DNA from: Planctomycetota bacterium
GTDB lineage: Bacteria; Planctomycetota; Uabimicrobiia; Uabimicrobiales; Uabimicrobiaceae
Reading direction: 5' to 3'
Length of the DNA stretch: 64,000 nt
Assembly: GCA_029260735.1 (NCBI GenBank)
Contig: JAJDCR010000114.1
Span: 62,001-126,000 of the forward strand
Shown here: piece by piece, positions 1 to 9,199 of the stretch
Position numbering within the stretch: position 1 is the stretch's first letter
Layout: each line of letters opens with the position of its first letter
The notes under the pieces: generated by a model
Database searches by the model: none
Seen by the model: only the letters and a program-made list of their open reading frames with translations
Told to the model about the DNA's origin: nothing
Position numbers and translations under genes: made by a program

Positions 1-1055
1 TCAGCTAATTCTAATGCCTTTTGTAAAGAATGGGCATCTCTTGGAGAAACCAGTATACCGGCATAAGAGGGGACGACTTCAGGAATTCCTCCTACTCTAG
101 TTGCTACTATAGGGGTTCCACTAGCCATCGATTCCAAAAGGACGTTAGGCACTCCCTCGCTATAACTGGGTAAAACTACTAAATCAGCTGCACTAAACCA
201 AAGGCCTAGTTTTTCATGAGCAACTCCACCTAAGCAACGAATACGTTGCGTCAATTCATTGTCTTTAGCAAATTCTTCTATTTTTTTTTGATATGGCCCA
301 TTGCCGGCAAAATACAAAGAGGTGTGTTCATTTATCGTCTTTTTTTGAAAGGCCACTAAAAGTTCATTGATTCCTTTGGTTTCAATTAAGTTCCCAACAA
401 AAAGGAAAATTTTACTCTCTTCTGGAAGATCTAAGATCTTGCAACATTCAGATTTATCTCTAACTTTGAACAAGCAAGGATCCACTCCATTGTAAATGAC
501 GTGTATCTTATCTTCTCGAACTCCCATAGAAACTATTTTATCTTTGAGAGCCTGACTGACAGAAATAACCCCTTCAGATTTTTCCATCGCCCACTTCATC
601 TGTTTAGCTCGTAGCTTATCTTGAGCAAAAACATTTATATCACTACCATGAACTTTAATAAGAAAAGGTATTTTTAAAAGTTTAGCTAAAAGAGCAGATG
701 AAACTCCATCTGGATAAGCCCAACAAGCGATAAGACATGTCCCTTTTTCTCGGCGAAACCACCTCCAATGGATTAAAAGAGAGAAAAAAAGAAAAATTCC
801 ATAGAAAATACGACAAACTCCGGGAGTATAGAAGTAACAAGCATAACGAAAAGAGGAAAATTCGTTGGTAGTAACGTTCATTAGAGGAAATATTCTCCCA
901 TTCTTAAACCATTGCGGCCAGGCAACAGGAACAAGAACAGAAACATCTCTTTTTTGGGCGAGTCTTTTAAATTGTTGGCGATTAAATGCAGCTCGTAAAG
1001 GTTGCCACGGTAGAGGAAAAAGGTTGGTGATTACGATAAGTTTGTTAGGTTTCAT
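1..1055 (-). CDS. GT4-family glycosyltransferase (3' end cut by window edge)
   Basis: Retaining GT-B glycosyltransferase that transfers a sugar from an activated donor onto a surface glycan or its lipid-linked precursor at the cytoplasmic membrane face. Reading the minus strand from an ATG at 1055 gives at least 351 codons before the window edge. The N-terminus (MKPNKLIVITNLFPLPW) has the usual GT4 acceptor-side opening. Further in are a KVHGSD stretch, a VIYNGVD linker and the donor-site signature GVPNVLLESMASG followed by GTPIVATRVGG. No in-frame stop is seen, so the C-terminus lies outside the window. It starts 9 bp after the stop of the 1065-2156 gene and is probably co-transcribed with the exosortase cluster upstream on this strand. 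The family is certain; the sugar and acceptor cannot be read from sequence. Confidence 0.9.
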   Translation of the reverse strand, partial: MKPNKLIVITNLFPLPWQPLRAAFNRQQFKRLAQKRDVSVLVPVAWPQWFKNGRIFPLMNVTTNEFSSFRYACYFYTPGVCRIFYGIFLFFSLLIHWRWFRREKGTCLIACWAYPDGVSSALLAKLLKIPFLIKVHGSDINVFAQDKLRAKQMKWAMEKSEGVISVSQALKDKIVSMGVREDKIHVIYNGVDPCLFKVRDKSECCKILDLPEESKIFLFVGNLIETKGINELLVAFQKKTINEHTSLYFAGNGPYQKKIEEFAKDNELTQRIRCLGGVAHEKLGLWFSAADLVVLPSYSEGVPNVLLESMASGTPIVATRVGGIPEVVPSYAGILVSPRDAHSLQKALELA

Positions 1056-1064
1056 AAACTAGTT

Positions 1065-2156
1065 TCAATTCTTTATTATTTCATAATCTCTATATTCACC
1101 AGGAACACCTGTTTCACCTGCTTCAGCCGCCTTTATAATATTATACATCTCTCGGGCACTAACATAATGAAGAAAATAGTTTTTTCCATCATTATAGTTT
1201 TCTTCCAGAAAAGTTAGGGCCTTATTCATTGCTTCTCCGAGAACGGTCTTAGAATTTTTCTCGGGAGCCCCATGAGTATGAACTTTCACAAAAACCCACT
1301 CCGGTTTTCCTTTTATAGAAATTCTTTGATCTATCCATAGAGGAATACGTTGGAGAAAGGGTTGAGTGGAGTGAGAAATATCAGAATTTTCAATTCGAGG
1401 AAAAATCCCCATCTTGCGCATTTTCCAATTAAGAGCGAGAGGTCCCTGAACAATCATAAATCCTTTAGGAGGAGGTTTTTTATTTACCTCTACAATAACC
1501 CCCTGATTGTGAGATTGGGGAGTTTTTTTATTGCCTAGATCATAATAAATACTATTAATAGTCCTAGGTTGGGTATCACTGGGAGCGGAGGGAAATGTAA
1601 AGTCGGCATAGCATCCCAACTTTTGTAGAACTTCGCTCTCATTATTAACTCCGCACCAACGACCATCAGAACGAGAGTTGTTTAAGCACCAATTTCCATG
1701 AATAAAACCAAAGCGAGTCTTATTTGTTTCTTTATCTTTTCCCAAAAAACCATGCTTATTTAAATCTTTGATCCCTTGTTTAAGTTTAAGAGTCAGGCTT
1801 TCTTCTGTATCGTTATCATGGTGTAAATGGATTTCAACTTCTCCAGAATCGTTGCGACATATTTTTTCCAACTCACTTAAGTGTTCAGGAGAATATACCT
1901 CAATGGGATAAAAAAAAGTATGGCGATGAGAACATCCATCGCAGTCGATATGTTTTTCTGCAAATTTTGGAAAAAGCTCAACCCAAGTTTGTACGCGCTT
2001 TTTTTGAGTGGAAAAATCTGCTTGGTTCCAATCAGGTTCGTAATGATCGACAAAGCAAAAGATAATGTGTAAAGGGTAGTTAGTTTGGGGAGTAAATGCT
2101 TGGATAGTTTTTTGGCGGAGATAGCTCATTAACCACTTGTCTAAATTTTTTAGCAT
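1065..2156 (-). CDS. polysaccharide deacetylase-like hypothetical protein of exopolysaccharide cluster
   Basis: A 363-aa soluble protein without signal peptide. Several His/Asp-rich strings (FVDHYEPDW near the N-terminus, then SHRHTFFYP, EVEIHLHHDND and GFIHGNW) sit at the ends of predicted beta strands. This is reminiscent of the metal-binding strand ends of NodB-type (CE4) polysaccharide deacetylases. The canonical CE4 motif order is not clearly present, so catalysis is uncertain. Its place between a GT4 and the large exported protein, all on the minus strand, suggests a role in modifying or building an exopolysaccharide. No good Shine-Dalgarno precedes the ATG at 2156. It could also be a divergent metal-dependent hydrolase of unknown substrate. 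Confidence 0.55.
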   Translation of the reverse strand: MLKNLDKWLMSYLRQKTIQAFTPQTNYPLHIIFCFVDHYEPDWNQADFSTQKKRVQTWVELFPKFAEKHIDCDGCSHRHTFFYPIEVYSPEHLSELEKICRNDSGEVEIHLHHDNDTEESLTLKLKQGIKDLNKHGFLGKDKETNKTRFGFIHGNWCLNNSRSDGRWCGVNNESEVLQKLGCYADFTFPSAPSDTQPRTINSIYYDLGNKKTPQSHNQGVIVEVNKKPPPKGFMIVQGPLALNWKMRKMGIFPRIENSDISHSTQPFLQRIPLWIDQRISIKGKPEWVFVKVHTHGAPEKNSKTVLGEAMNKALTFLEENYNDGKNYFLHYVSAREMYNIIKAAEAGETGVPGEYRDYEIIKN

Positions 2157-2209
2157 AAGATTTTACAATAGTCACTGAAAAATTATTTTACCACTAAGAA
2201 ACACAAAGA

Positions 2210-2242
2210 AAGAAGATGTGTCATGGACTGACACATCTTCTT
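2210..2242 (-). terminator. hairpin, probable rho-independent terminator for the 2332-4383 gene
   Basis: A perfect 14-bp stem (arms 2210-2223 and 2229-2242) closes a 5-base loop. On the minus strand the stem is followed by a T-rich run (TTTCTTTGTGTTTC). It lies 90 bp past the stop of the exported-protein gene and before the deacetylase-like gene, so it would attenuate transcription between them. Confidence 0.55.
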
Positions 2243-2331
2243 CTGTCTAGGGGGGATTCTAAATCAAAAAATTTTGGACATTTTAGTTTAGAACTTTTGA
2301 TATTAAGATAAAAATCCTAACCTTTAGCTAT

Positions 2332-4383
2332 TTAATCAAGTAAAGGGTCACTTACTTCTTTTTCGGAAGCAGTAGTTAATTTCCAATTGACATTATTGAC
2401 GCCAATTATATTATTCTCTAGATAAAGATTCAAAAAGAAATAGTATTTAGCTCCAGGTCTTCCCGTAGCTCGATTAGGCTTAAGGTACATAGCAACTCTA
2501 ACTGTCGCCATTTCTATATCAGGTTGAACGCTAAAATGCAAAGGATAGATCCATCTATAGCCATCTCGCACCGTTATCCCCAATCCGTTCTTAGCCATAT
2601 ACTTACTTGTATTTTTTTTCAAATCAGAGATTATTTTATCTTCTAAAAACAATTCAGCAGGAGTTTCTAAGTTCCCTGAATCTTCTTCCCAATGAGATTT
2701 ATTGACAAGATAGTCAAGGTCTGATGTAGTTCGGAACCACCAATTAAATTTTCGAGGAGGAGAAAGGCGATAAATACTTTTACCGTATTCTGGCCCAGTC
2801 TCACGAATCCATCTTCCTACCGCCCACTCTGCCGTATTAATTAGCTTATTTGTAATCTCCAGATACTCTTCTTTAGGTGAGGTACTTTGCAAACCAGAAA
2901 GATAGTAAGCAAAAGCAGTGATCTTGGCAACATCCAAAGCGTGCTCAACATCCGCCCATTTTCCACTATCCGTTTTAAAGCCTAAGGAACTACACAAGTA
3001 ATGGGGTACAGTTCTTATTTCTCCATCCATTAAATATTCTTCCAACCCAAAATTAATGATGGCATCTGCATACTTCTGAACAGATCCTACCACTCTAGTA
3101 TCTCCACTATGAAGATGATATCGTTGCATAGCATCAACTAAAAGAGTAGACATCCAAGGAGAAAAAATCCAGTAGGGAATTCCTTCTTTAGCAATGCCTC
3201 CTTCATGATGATAATATTGATGTAGAAGAACTCCATCATTGGGAGCCTGTCCTCCTTCTTCGGTCGAAGGAGGATTATCTTGGTGGTGAAAAATAATATC
3301 CGCAACAGATCGAGCCTGTTCAGCAAAATACTCACTTCCCGTAGCCTCGTATCCAGTAATAAAAATTAGCCATACATAAGCCAAGTGTCTTTCTGTCCAA
3401 AGCCCATGGTCTTTATTAGCCACATACTCAGGTGTAAAACCTGGCATTTCTGCTGCTACTAGTAAGTCTGAAAATTTAGAGAGATGATCAGTATCTCCTG
3501 TTAAAATAATATCAGTTAGAAGACTTTCTCCATAAGAATATTTTTTATCCTTACTACTCTTTAAAGTAAAAAACCCTTCCGAACTTAACTTGCTTGCATA
3601 AAAAAAAGTAGCACGATGAGCTTCTCGAAGAACATCAAGTTTTCCAGAACGAATATAAATATTGTACATTGTCATGGCTCGATCAAACAGCCACGGCTCA
3701 GAACCTGTCAAATATTCAATATCATTTTCTTCTGTTACTCGGCTATCATTGTTTATCATTGTCTTAAAGAAATTCTGTCCATCTTTGTGGGTAAGATCTT
3801 CATTAGTCAAAGACTTATCATACCAGTCAAAATCACTAACTGTTCCAAAAGGGAGAACTTTGCTTTTAATCTGACATTTTCCAAGCCAAACAGGAGGAAG
3901 AGTAACATAAACGACAGGCTCATAAACTCCGTACTCAGAAGGATATAGATCGTCATTAACTAAAACCCATGACTCACGCACAGGAAGTTTCTGAAATGCT
4001 GCTGCCGTATTTGTATTCCATCTAGCAGTTTCTATTTCTATCGTAATACCAACAGGACTATCTGTACTCTCAAAAATGTATTCAAACTGCACTAAAGCAG
4101 AACGTATAGAATCATCATCTTTGCCAATAGTTATATTTCTCCAAGGCAAAATAGCTTCGATGTATGTAGCTATCTTTTCACCAGAACTATCCTTAATCAC
4201 AATATCATTTAAATCTGAACTAGTGATAAATCCCTTAGGAAAAGGCATTCCAAAGCTAACGACAACTTTAGTTCCTAAAGGGCATTCGGCTTGGGGATGC
4301 AAAAGAGCCCCTATTTTTTCAGCATGGGCTAGTGTAAAAGAAAAAATTAGGAGTATGCAGAAAAAAACTCTTTTTATATTCAT
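2332..4383 (-). CDS. large exported protein, RIFT-barrel plus alpha/alpha-toroid-like, possible polysaccharide lyase
   Basis: A 683-aa protein with a clear signal peptide (MNIKRVFFCILLIFSFTLAHA, cleavage after AHA near residue 21) and a GGAGA ribosome site before the ATG. Residues about 25-110 (VVVSFGMPFPKGF, then a DIVIKDSSGEKI stretch) resemble the N-terminal RIFT-barrel domain of YetA/exo-rhamnogalacturonan-lyase-like proteins. Residues about 220-560 consist of repeated helical segments rich in Trp, Tyr and His (for example EPWLFDRAMTMYNIY and IPYWIFSPWMSTLL), as in alpha/alpha-toroid lyases and hydrolases. It is therefore probably a periplasmic or surface carbohydrate-active protein. The context (GT2, exosortase, GT4) suggests trimming or export of the polysaccharide made by the cluster. 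The family assignment is from memory of motif style and is tentative. Confidence 0.55.
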   Translation of the reverse strand: MNIKRVFFCILLIFSFTLAHAEKIGALLHPQAECPLGTKVVVSFGMPFPKGFITSSDLNDIVIKDSSGEKIATYIEAILPWRNITIGKDDDSIRSALVQFEYIFESTDSPVGITIEIETARWNTNTAAAFQKLPVRESWVLVNDDLYPSEYGVYEPVVYVTLPPVWLGKCQIKSKVLPFGTVSDFDWYDKSLTNEDLTHKDGQNFFKTMINNDSRVTEENDIEYLTGSEPWLFDRAMTMYNIYIRSGKLDVLREAHRATFFYASKLSSEGFFTLKSSKDKKYSYGESLLTDIILTGDTDHLSKFSDLLVAAEMPGFTPEYVANKDHGLWTERHLAYVWLIFITGYEATGSEYFAEQARSVADIIFHHQDNPPSTEEGGQAPNDGVLLHQYYHHEGGIAKEGIPYWIFSPWMSTLLVDAMQRYHLHSGDTRVVGSVQKYADAIINFGLEEYLMDGEIRTVPHYLCSSLGFKTDSGKWADVEHALDVAKITAFAYYLSGLQSTSPKEEYLEITNKLINTAEWAVGRWIRETGPEYGKSIYRLSPPRKFNWWFRTTSDLDYLVNKSHWEEDSGNLETPAELFLEDKIISDLKKNTSKYMAKNGLGITVRDGYRWIYPLHFSVQPDIEMATVRVAMYLKPNRATGRPGAKYYFFLNLYLENNIIGVNNVNWKLTTASEKEVSDPLLD

Positions 4384-4645
4384 AGTTCTCCAACCTCAAA
4401 AATAAGTATTTATAGATCCTACTATATAAAAATAGACATCCATTCAGATCTAAATTTTCTAACCCCCATAAATTTTGGCAGGCATACAAAAATACTAGCA
4501 AATAAAAACTAAATAAGCTCCAAACACATAAAACTTATTTCAAAATAGCATAAATTTCCTTTTAGGATAACAGAAAAATAAATCTCTGTAAATAAAAAAT
4601 AAGTAAAAAGAAAAAATGCCTCACAAGAAAATAGTAAACTTTAAC

Positions 4646-5788
4646 TTAACGCTCTGTGCGAAGCCAAGTCACCTTTTGAGTCCCTTTCAAAAAACGGAAA
4701 AACCCCAAAAAAAGAGCATAGTTCATAGAGACAAAATAATAGCAAAGACTAAAAATTTTACTATGCTTATTTTTTTTTGCGATCCCATAACCTCCCAAAG
4801 CAAAAGAATAAAAAAGTAACTGCCCTAAAAAAAGCAATTGGTATATTTCTTTGTCAAGAAGGAGTATGTTTAAAACAAAGCAAGTTATCATTAAAAAAGG
4901 AGTGATCCAGCGAATGACTTTGTGCGACCAGAAAGCCCAGGCGGAAAATCCTAACAAAGGATTTAGCATCGGTAGAAGACGAAAAAGAGCCTGAAAATCA
5001 CCAGCTCCAATGCGAATACGTCTCTGTTTTTCTTGCTGAATATTTTGGGCAGCTTCTTCAATAGCAATCGCTTCCGGCTCATAAAGAACTTCATATCCCA
5101 TAGATTTTATTTTCATAGGAACAACAAAGTCTTCTACAATAGTATCAGGGGGGCACTTGTAGAAAAGCTCTTTACGTAAAGCAAAGATCCCTCCATTAGC
5201 TCCTAGAAGCGATCCATGTTTCCCCTCGATTTTTTTCATCAAAGTTTCCAGTTTCCAATAGACGCCCTCTAAGTCTCCCATCCGACTTCCCTCAGGATTA
5301 ATGAAACGTAAAGTTCCACAAACACATCCCACCTTGGGGTCAGAAAAATGTCTAACCAACTTATCTATAGCGTTTGGTAGAAACATAGTATTAGCATCAC
5401 TAAAAACAATAATCTCGTTTTTTAGTTTATCTATTGTTGTATTAAGAACGTTAACTTTCCCTCGGCGCTCTTGATAGGCATAAAGAGTGATTCCTTTATC
5501 CTGATAACTCCCTACTATTTCGTTGGTCGCATCTTCACAACCATCAGAAGCCATAACTATTTCCAATTTTTCTTTAGGATAATCCAGTTTCAAACAATTT
5601 TCTAATTTATCTCCAATGATTTTCTCTTCATTGTATAGAGAAACTAGCAAAGAAACTTTGGGACGATAACCCTCCTCAAACTCCCGAGGGGAAACTTTCC
5701 AAACCTTATCAAAAAAAACTAAAGTAAGAGGATATAGTAAATAGGTATAAAGGATTAATAAAAAACTAATAATAAAGAGTATTTCCAT
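4646..5788 (-). CDS. membrane-anchored GT2-family glycosyltransferase
   Basis: A 380-aa processive-type family 2 glycosyltransferase. It opens with a membrane helix (residues about 3-25). The GT-A domain follows, with SLLVSLYNEE near 47-55, the nucleotide-binding Asp in ASDGCED (82-86) and the DXD-like DAN at 131-133. The acceptor-side IVEDFVVP and an EKQRRIRIG segment stand in place of the QXXRW motif. Two or three C-terminal membrane helices (about 290-370) complete the usual layout of polysaccharide-polymerising enzymes such as chitin/hyaluronan-type synthases and IcaA. The stop of the exosortase gene lies 21 bp upstream of its ATG, so the two are probably co-transcribed. Likely role: chain elongation or first-sugar transfer for the exopolysaccharide. 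Donor unknown. Confidence 0.85.
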   Translation of the reverse strand: MEILFIISFLLILYTYLLYPLTLVFFDKVWKVSPREFEEGYRPKVSLLVSLYNEEKIIGDKLENCLKLDYPKEKLEIVMASDGCEDATNEIVGSYQDKGITLYAYQERRGKVNVLNTTIDKLKNEIIVFSDANTMFLPNAIDKLVRHFSDPKVGCVCGTLRFINPEGSRMGDLEGVYWKLETLMKKIEGKHGSLLGANGGIFALRKELFYKCPPDTIVEDFVVPMKIKSMGYEVLYEPEAIAIEEAAQNIQQEKQRRIRIGAGDFQALFRLLPMLNPLLGFSAWAFWSHKVIRWITPFLMITCFVLNILLLDKEIYQLLFLGQLLFYSFALGGYGIAKKNKHSKIFSLCYYFVSMNYALFLGFFRFLKGTQKVTWLRTER

Positions 5789-5809
5789 ATTTTTATTCTG
5801 CGCTTAGTC

Positions 5810-7354
5810 CTAAGGTAAATACTTATCAAAAGCGGAAAAGGCATCTTTTGCAAAACGATCTATTTGTTGTAAAGTTTCCTCTGGGGTAGAAGTAACAGGA
5901 GCAGACAGCCGGATCAAAGCAATTCCTCCCTTTTTAACCTTGAAAAAATTAAGTAAAGCATGAGCTTGATGATAGTAATAATTGTAAGTATGTAAATCCC
6001 CAAACTTATACCAATATACTGCTACTTGCTGCCGATTACCTTGAGACAAAGTTAACAAGTTTGCTTTATGCCCCGTTGAAAGAGTAATCGTTTTCTTACC
6101 AGTCACTTCCCAACCAGCGCCCCGGTAACAAATTTCAGGTGGGTGAGCCACTTTTCGGTTAGAAGAAGCAGAGGCCACAACACACAACAAGACGGGAGAG
6201 CTTCCTTGTTTCTGATAATGTCTAAACAAAATATCTTCTGTTTCCAAAATCTGAATAGTTCTCTTATCAACTGGATATTGTTCGTTTGATTTCCACTCTC
6301 CTAAGATCTGAGGAATCTCAGCGGTATAAATACGATCACTTCCTTCAAAAACCGATTGGTAAAGAAATAAATGAGAAACTACAGTCATACTAAGAAAAAG
6401 CGTAACCCCCACAGCATATCGAGGAAAAAAACCAGACAAAATTTCAGGTGCTAAAATAGGGGGATTTTCTTTTGCTTCTTCCTTAGAAGAATCTTCTGAT
6501 TCTTTTTTAGCTTCATTAACAGAGCCTTCTGGTTGCTGAGGATCTGTTATCCACCACAAACACAAAAGATCCAAGACAAAAATCATCAATCCAGAAGCAT
6601 CATGTATTTTTCCCGTGGCCATCTCACTTCCAAAAAAATTAGCAACAATGCCTAGGAAAAAAATCCTTAACACATTCATCATAAATGCTAAAGGAAAAAG
6701 CATGATCAAACCCAAAATTTTTCGCCACAGAACCGTTTGGATAAGATAGATAAAAGGAACTCCAAACGCTATCAAGGAAACCAGAGAGCGTAGACCACTA
6801 CAAACATCACCAACAACCATACTCGTGTCCATAAAGGTAAGAATACTACCATCACGAACAACTATAATTCCAATAAAATTTAGTGCCATAGTGGCAATTT
6901 CACTGGCCATTAGCTTCAAGTCTAAAGTCAAGTTAGCAATCAATGACTGAGGAAAAGGAACCATAAAGAATAGATAAGCCACAGGAAAACGGCACCAACG
7001 CTCTCCTTTTTTTCCCAAGAAAAGAATCACCATTCCATATAAGGCTATAGGCATAAAAAAAGCCGAAGTGAAATAAATACGACTAATTCCACTTAGCAGG
7101 TGAACCACTAGAGCCACAAGTAAAATACCCAGCCCCCACCAACTACCTTGTAGTTTAAGTCCGCTGACCTTTTCTCGACTGTTCCATAGAAGCCAAAGAG
7201 AAATAAGAGGAATTAAAAAACCATGAGAGCTGTATGAGTCTTCTGCCATCCATCGGTTATACATCCACTCCCAAACAGGGAGATACATAATCGCTAGGCA
7301 AGCAAATATAGGTATCCCTAACAGAATGGGGATTTTTGGGCTAGTCCTATCCAT
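5810..7354 (-). CDS. exosortase fused to EpsI domain
   Basis: A 514-aa protein joining two normally adjacent proteins. Residues 1-275 are a polytopic exosortase: SYSSHGFLIPL near 40-50, the catalytic Cys in VVGDVCSGLRS (C185), the conserved Arg in MNVLR (R230) and the His in KIHDASG (H251). A charged linker (about 280-310) leads to another membrane helix. The EpsI/DUF3485 domain follows (about 325-510), with its hallmark HPPEICYRGAGWEV. Exosortases are transpeptidase-like membrane enzymes that cut C-terminal PEP-CTERM signals; EpsI accompanies them in exopolysaccharide loci. An AAGGAA ribosome site precedes the ATG. A candidate substrate occurs in this window at 33929-34711. Confidence 0.93.
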   Translation of the reverse strand: MDRTSPKIPILLGIPIFACLAIMYLPVWEWMYNRWMAEDSYSSHGFLIPLISLWLLWNSREKVSGLKLQGSWWGLGILLVALVVHLLSGISRIYFTSAFFMPIALYGMVILFLGKKGERWCRFPVAYLFFMVPFPQSLIANLTLDLKLMASEIATMALNFIGIIVVRDGSILTFMDTSMVVGDVCSGLRSLVSLIAFGVPFIYLIQTVLWRKILGLIMLFPLAFMMNVLRIFFLGIVANFFGSEMATGKIHDASGLMIFVLDLLCLWWITDPQQPEGSVNEAKKESEDSSKEEAKENPPILAPEILSGFFPRYAVGVTLFLSMTVVSHLFLYQSVFEGSDRIYTAEIPQILGEWKSNEQYPVDKRTIQILETEDILFRHYQKQGSSPVLLCVVASASSNRKVAHPPEICYRGAGWEVTGKKTITLSTGHKANLLTLSQGNRQQVAVYWYKFGDLHTYNYYYHQAHALLNFFKVKKGGIALIRLSAPVTSTPEETLQQIDRFAKDAFSAFDKYLP

Positions 7355-7514
7355 TTAATTATTCCTTCTACCAAGTAGTTCTACTGTTATTTTATAATCT
7401 TATTCAAATTTTATACTTCAATCTGCTTGTAATTTTATATAATGTGTGGTCGAAATGCAATAGAAATCATCTAGTTCAGAGGCAAAGAGTATTCAACTTT
7501 ATTCAATCCTCTCA

Positions 7515-7543
7515 TTGACAGTTTTCTGTGAACATTGTAATAT
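7515..7543 (+). promoter_or_regulatory. sigma70-type promoter for the 7583 gene
   Basis: TTGACA (7515-7520), 17-bp spacer, TAATAT (7538-7543). The ATG of the small acidic gene is 39 bp downstream, with an AGGAG ribosome site at 7571-7575. Confidence 0.75.
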
Positions 7544-7582
7544 AAGATAAATAGAATCTATACATAGAAAAGGAGAAGAGCA

Positions 7583-7828
7583 ATGAGTATTGAAAAAGAA
7601 TCCCCAGAAGAAGAAGCAAAAAAGACAGCGGCGAAAGATGAAGAAACCGAAGAAAAAATTGTGACATACACTTTAGATGAATCTGAAATAGAGAAAATTC
7701 GCAAAAACAGTATTCAAAGCCGCCGTGCATATCAAACAACTCAAGTTCTTCGTAAGGAAGATGTGATGGAAATTCAGAAGAGTAGTGCAAAAGATTTAGA
7801 GGATATTCTCGATGATAATGAGGAGTAA
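7583..7828 (+). CDS. small highly charged acidic protein, unknown function
   Basis: An 81-aa protein with an unusually good expression signal: consensus-like promoter and AGGAG 7 bp before the ATG. The first 25 residues are mostly Glu, Lys and Ala (disordered). A middle basic helix follows (IEKIRKNSIQSRRAYQTTQ), then an acidic tail ending EDILDDNEE. No Cys, no membrane segment and no recognised domain. It sits alone, convergent with the papain-like gene at 7872. The strong promoter and compact charged sequence suggest an abundant small protein, perhaps nucleoid- or RNA-associated, but nothing in the sequence proves this. Confidence 0.7.
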   Translation: MSIEKESPEEEAKKTAAKDEETEEKIVTYTLDESEIEKIRKNSIQSRRAYQTTQVLRKEDVMEIQKSSAKDLEDILDDNEE

Positions 7829-7871
7829 GAGCTACAACTAGATACTAAGCTATAGCTCTAAAATAAGAAAC

Positions 7872-8972
7872 CTAGTGAATTCTTCTTCTAACAAATGCAG
7901 TAACTTTATGACTGCCATTTACGACTCGCACTAGCCCAAAAAGTACATTAAGTCGAAAGTACTTATCTTTTACATTAAAACTAGCTCCGGCTTGGATCGA
8001 ATCCTCTCGAAGAATAATTATACGTCCTTTATAGTACTCAACTCCCAACTGAAGAGATGCAATATCACTAGAGCTTCCCTCAACACTTCCTTTAACTCGG
8101 AAATCTGGACGAAAAAAGTTTCCATCACCAGCTTTCCAAAAGCTAATTGATATTTGAGCAGAAGAAATCGATACAGGAGAAGACACTTCCTGATTTATAT
8201 CAGAATAAAGGGCATAAACAGCATAGGCTTTTACATAGTCATAACTCAAACGTAAATACTGTTCCTTAGATAAAGAATCATCCCAACAGTTTTGGAAAAT
8301 AAAAAACTTGCCATCATGATCAAATCCAACTAAACGTAAGGAATGTCCACCCACAACAGGCAGAACATCACCATCATGACTCAAGTTAACATCCAAAACT
8401 CCTTTGCGACTTTCCTCGTCCCATTTTCCTGCTACTCCCATAAAAACAACAGGCTGAATATTATTCATTAAAAGAACTTCCAAGGATCGAGGATTTTGAA
8501 CACTCCACCCTTTGGTACCCGAACTAGTCAATTGGCGTAAAACAGAATGATTTTCAGAAGAGAAATAACAGTCTAAGCTTTTCTCTACACTCGTAATATG
8601 ATTATCTCTATCGACTACAGTTACAGACGATTGAAGAAAACGAGGTTGCCTCTGAGGATATTCTCCTCCCTCCACATAATTTTTGTCTGCAGATAAAAAT
8701 CGAGGTTGAGATGATGGACTTAGGTTAAGTAAATTTTGAAGTTCACTAACTTTCAACAAAGTAAAAGTATGCTTTTTTGTTTTCAAAACAAGATCAGAGT
8801 TTACTTCAGAGTAAAAAGATTTCCAACTCTCATCCACTCGGTTTTTCTGGGTAGAAAATTTTTCTTTTAAAGAAGAAGAAATTTTCATAGATAAAAAATC
8901 AACCTGAGCCTGAAGGGAATTTAGAAATAGAAAGGCTACGACACAAACAGGCAACATAAACGTTCTTAACAT
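7872..8972 (-). CDS. exported papain-fold (C1-like) protein with unclear catalytic Cys
   Basis: A 366-aa protein with a signal peptide (MLRTFMLPVCVVAFLFLNSLQAQ). The central part carries the distal half of a papain-family active site: GGHSLRLVGFDHDGKF (catalytic His) then FIFQNCWDD, where the Asn matches the papain KNSWG element. The upstream Gln and Cys-Trp motif (normally CGSCW) is not recognisable; the only nearby Cys is in SLDCYFS. The C-terminal about 110 residues are beta-rich and may form a separate binding domain. It may be a divergent exported cysteine peptidase or an inactive relative. The gene is monocistronic as far as seen. Confidence 0.55.
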   Translation of the reverse strand: MLRTFMLPVCVVAFLFLNSLQAQVDFLSMKISSSLKEKFSTQKNRVDESWKSFYSEVNSDLVLKTKKHTFTLLKVSELQNLLNLSPSSQPRFLSADKNYVEGGEYPQRQPRFLQSSVTVVDRDNHITSVEKSLDCYFSSENHSVLRQLTSSGTKGWSVQNPRSLEVLLMNNIQPVVFMGVAGKWDEESRKGVLDVNLSHDGDVLPVVGGHSLRLVGFDHDGKFFIFQNCWDDSLSKEQYLRLSYDYVKAYAVYALYSDINQEVSSPVSISSAQISISFWKAGDGNFFRPDFRVKGSVEGSSSDIASLQLGVEYYKGRIIILREDSIQAGASFNVKDKYFRLNVLFGLVRVVNGSHKVTAFVRRRIH

Positions 8973-9073
8973 AAAACACTCCCCTTAAAACGAATAAATT
9001 CAAAATAGATAGCAAACACCTATAATAACATTTTTTAAGACAAAAAGAAAATAAGAAACTATATGAAATTGGG

Positions 9074-9102
9074 TTGACATTTTAAAAAAACTGTGGTAGA
9101 AA
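9074..9102 (+). promoter_or_regulatory. probable promoter of infC
   Basis: TTGACA (9074-9079), 17-bp spacer, TAGAAA (9097-9102). A transcript from here would carry a leader of about 115 bases before infC. That leader includes a short hairpin (GTTGAA ... TTCAAC, about 9120-9138). Confidence 0.6.
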
Positions 9103-9199
9103 TTATTAAGGTATTAAGGTGTTGAAAATAAATTCAACCAAGGAAAATGGTAAACAAAAGCAATTAAAGATTTTGAAAAACATCTCTCATACATTCATT

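Noticed and set aside
3616-3948. 110-aa plus-strand ORF opposite the exported protein gene
   Set aside because: Antisense shadow of a well-supported gene; no ribosome site and no recognisable domain.
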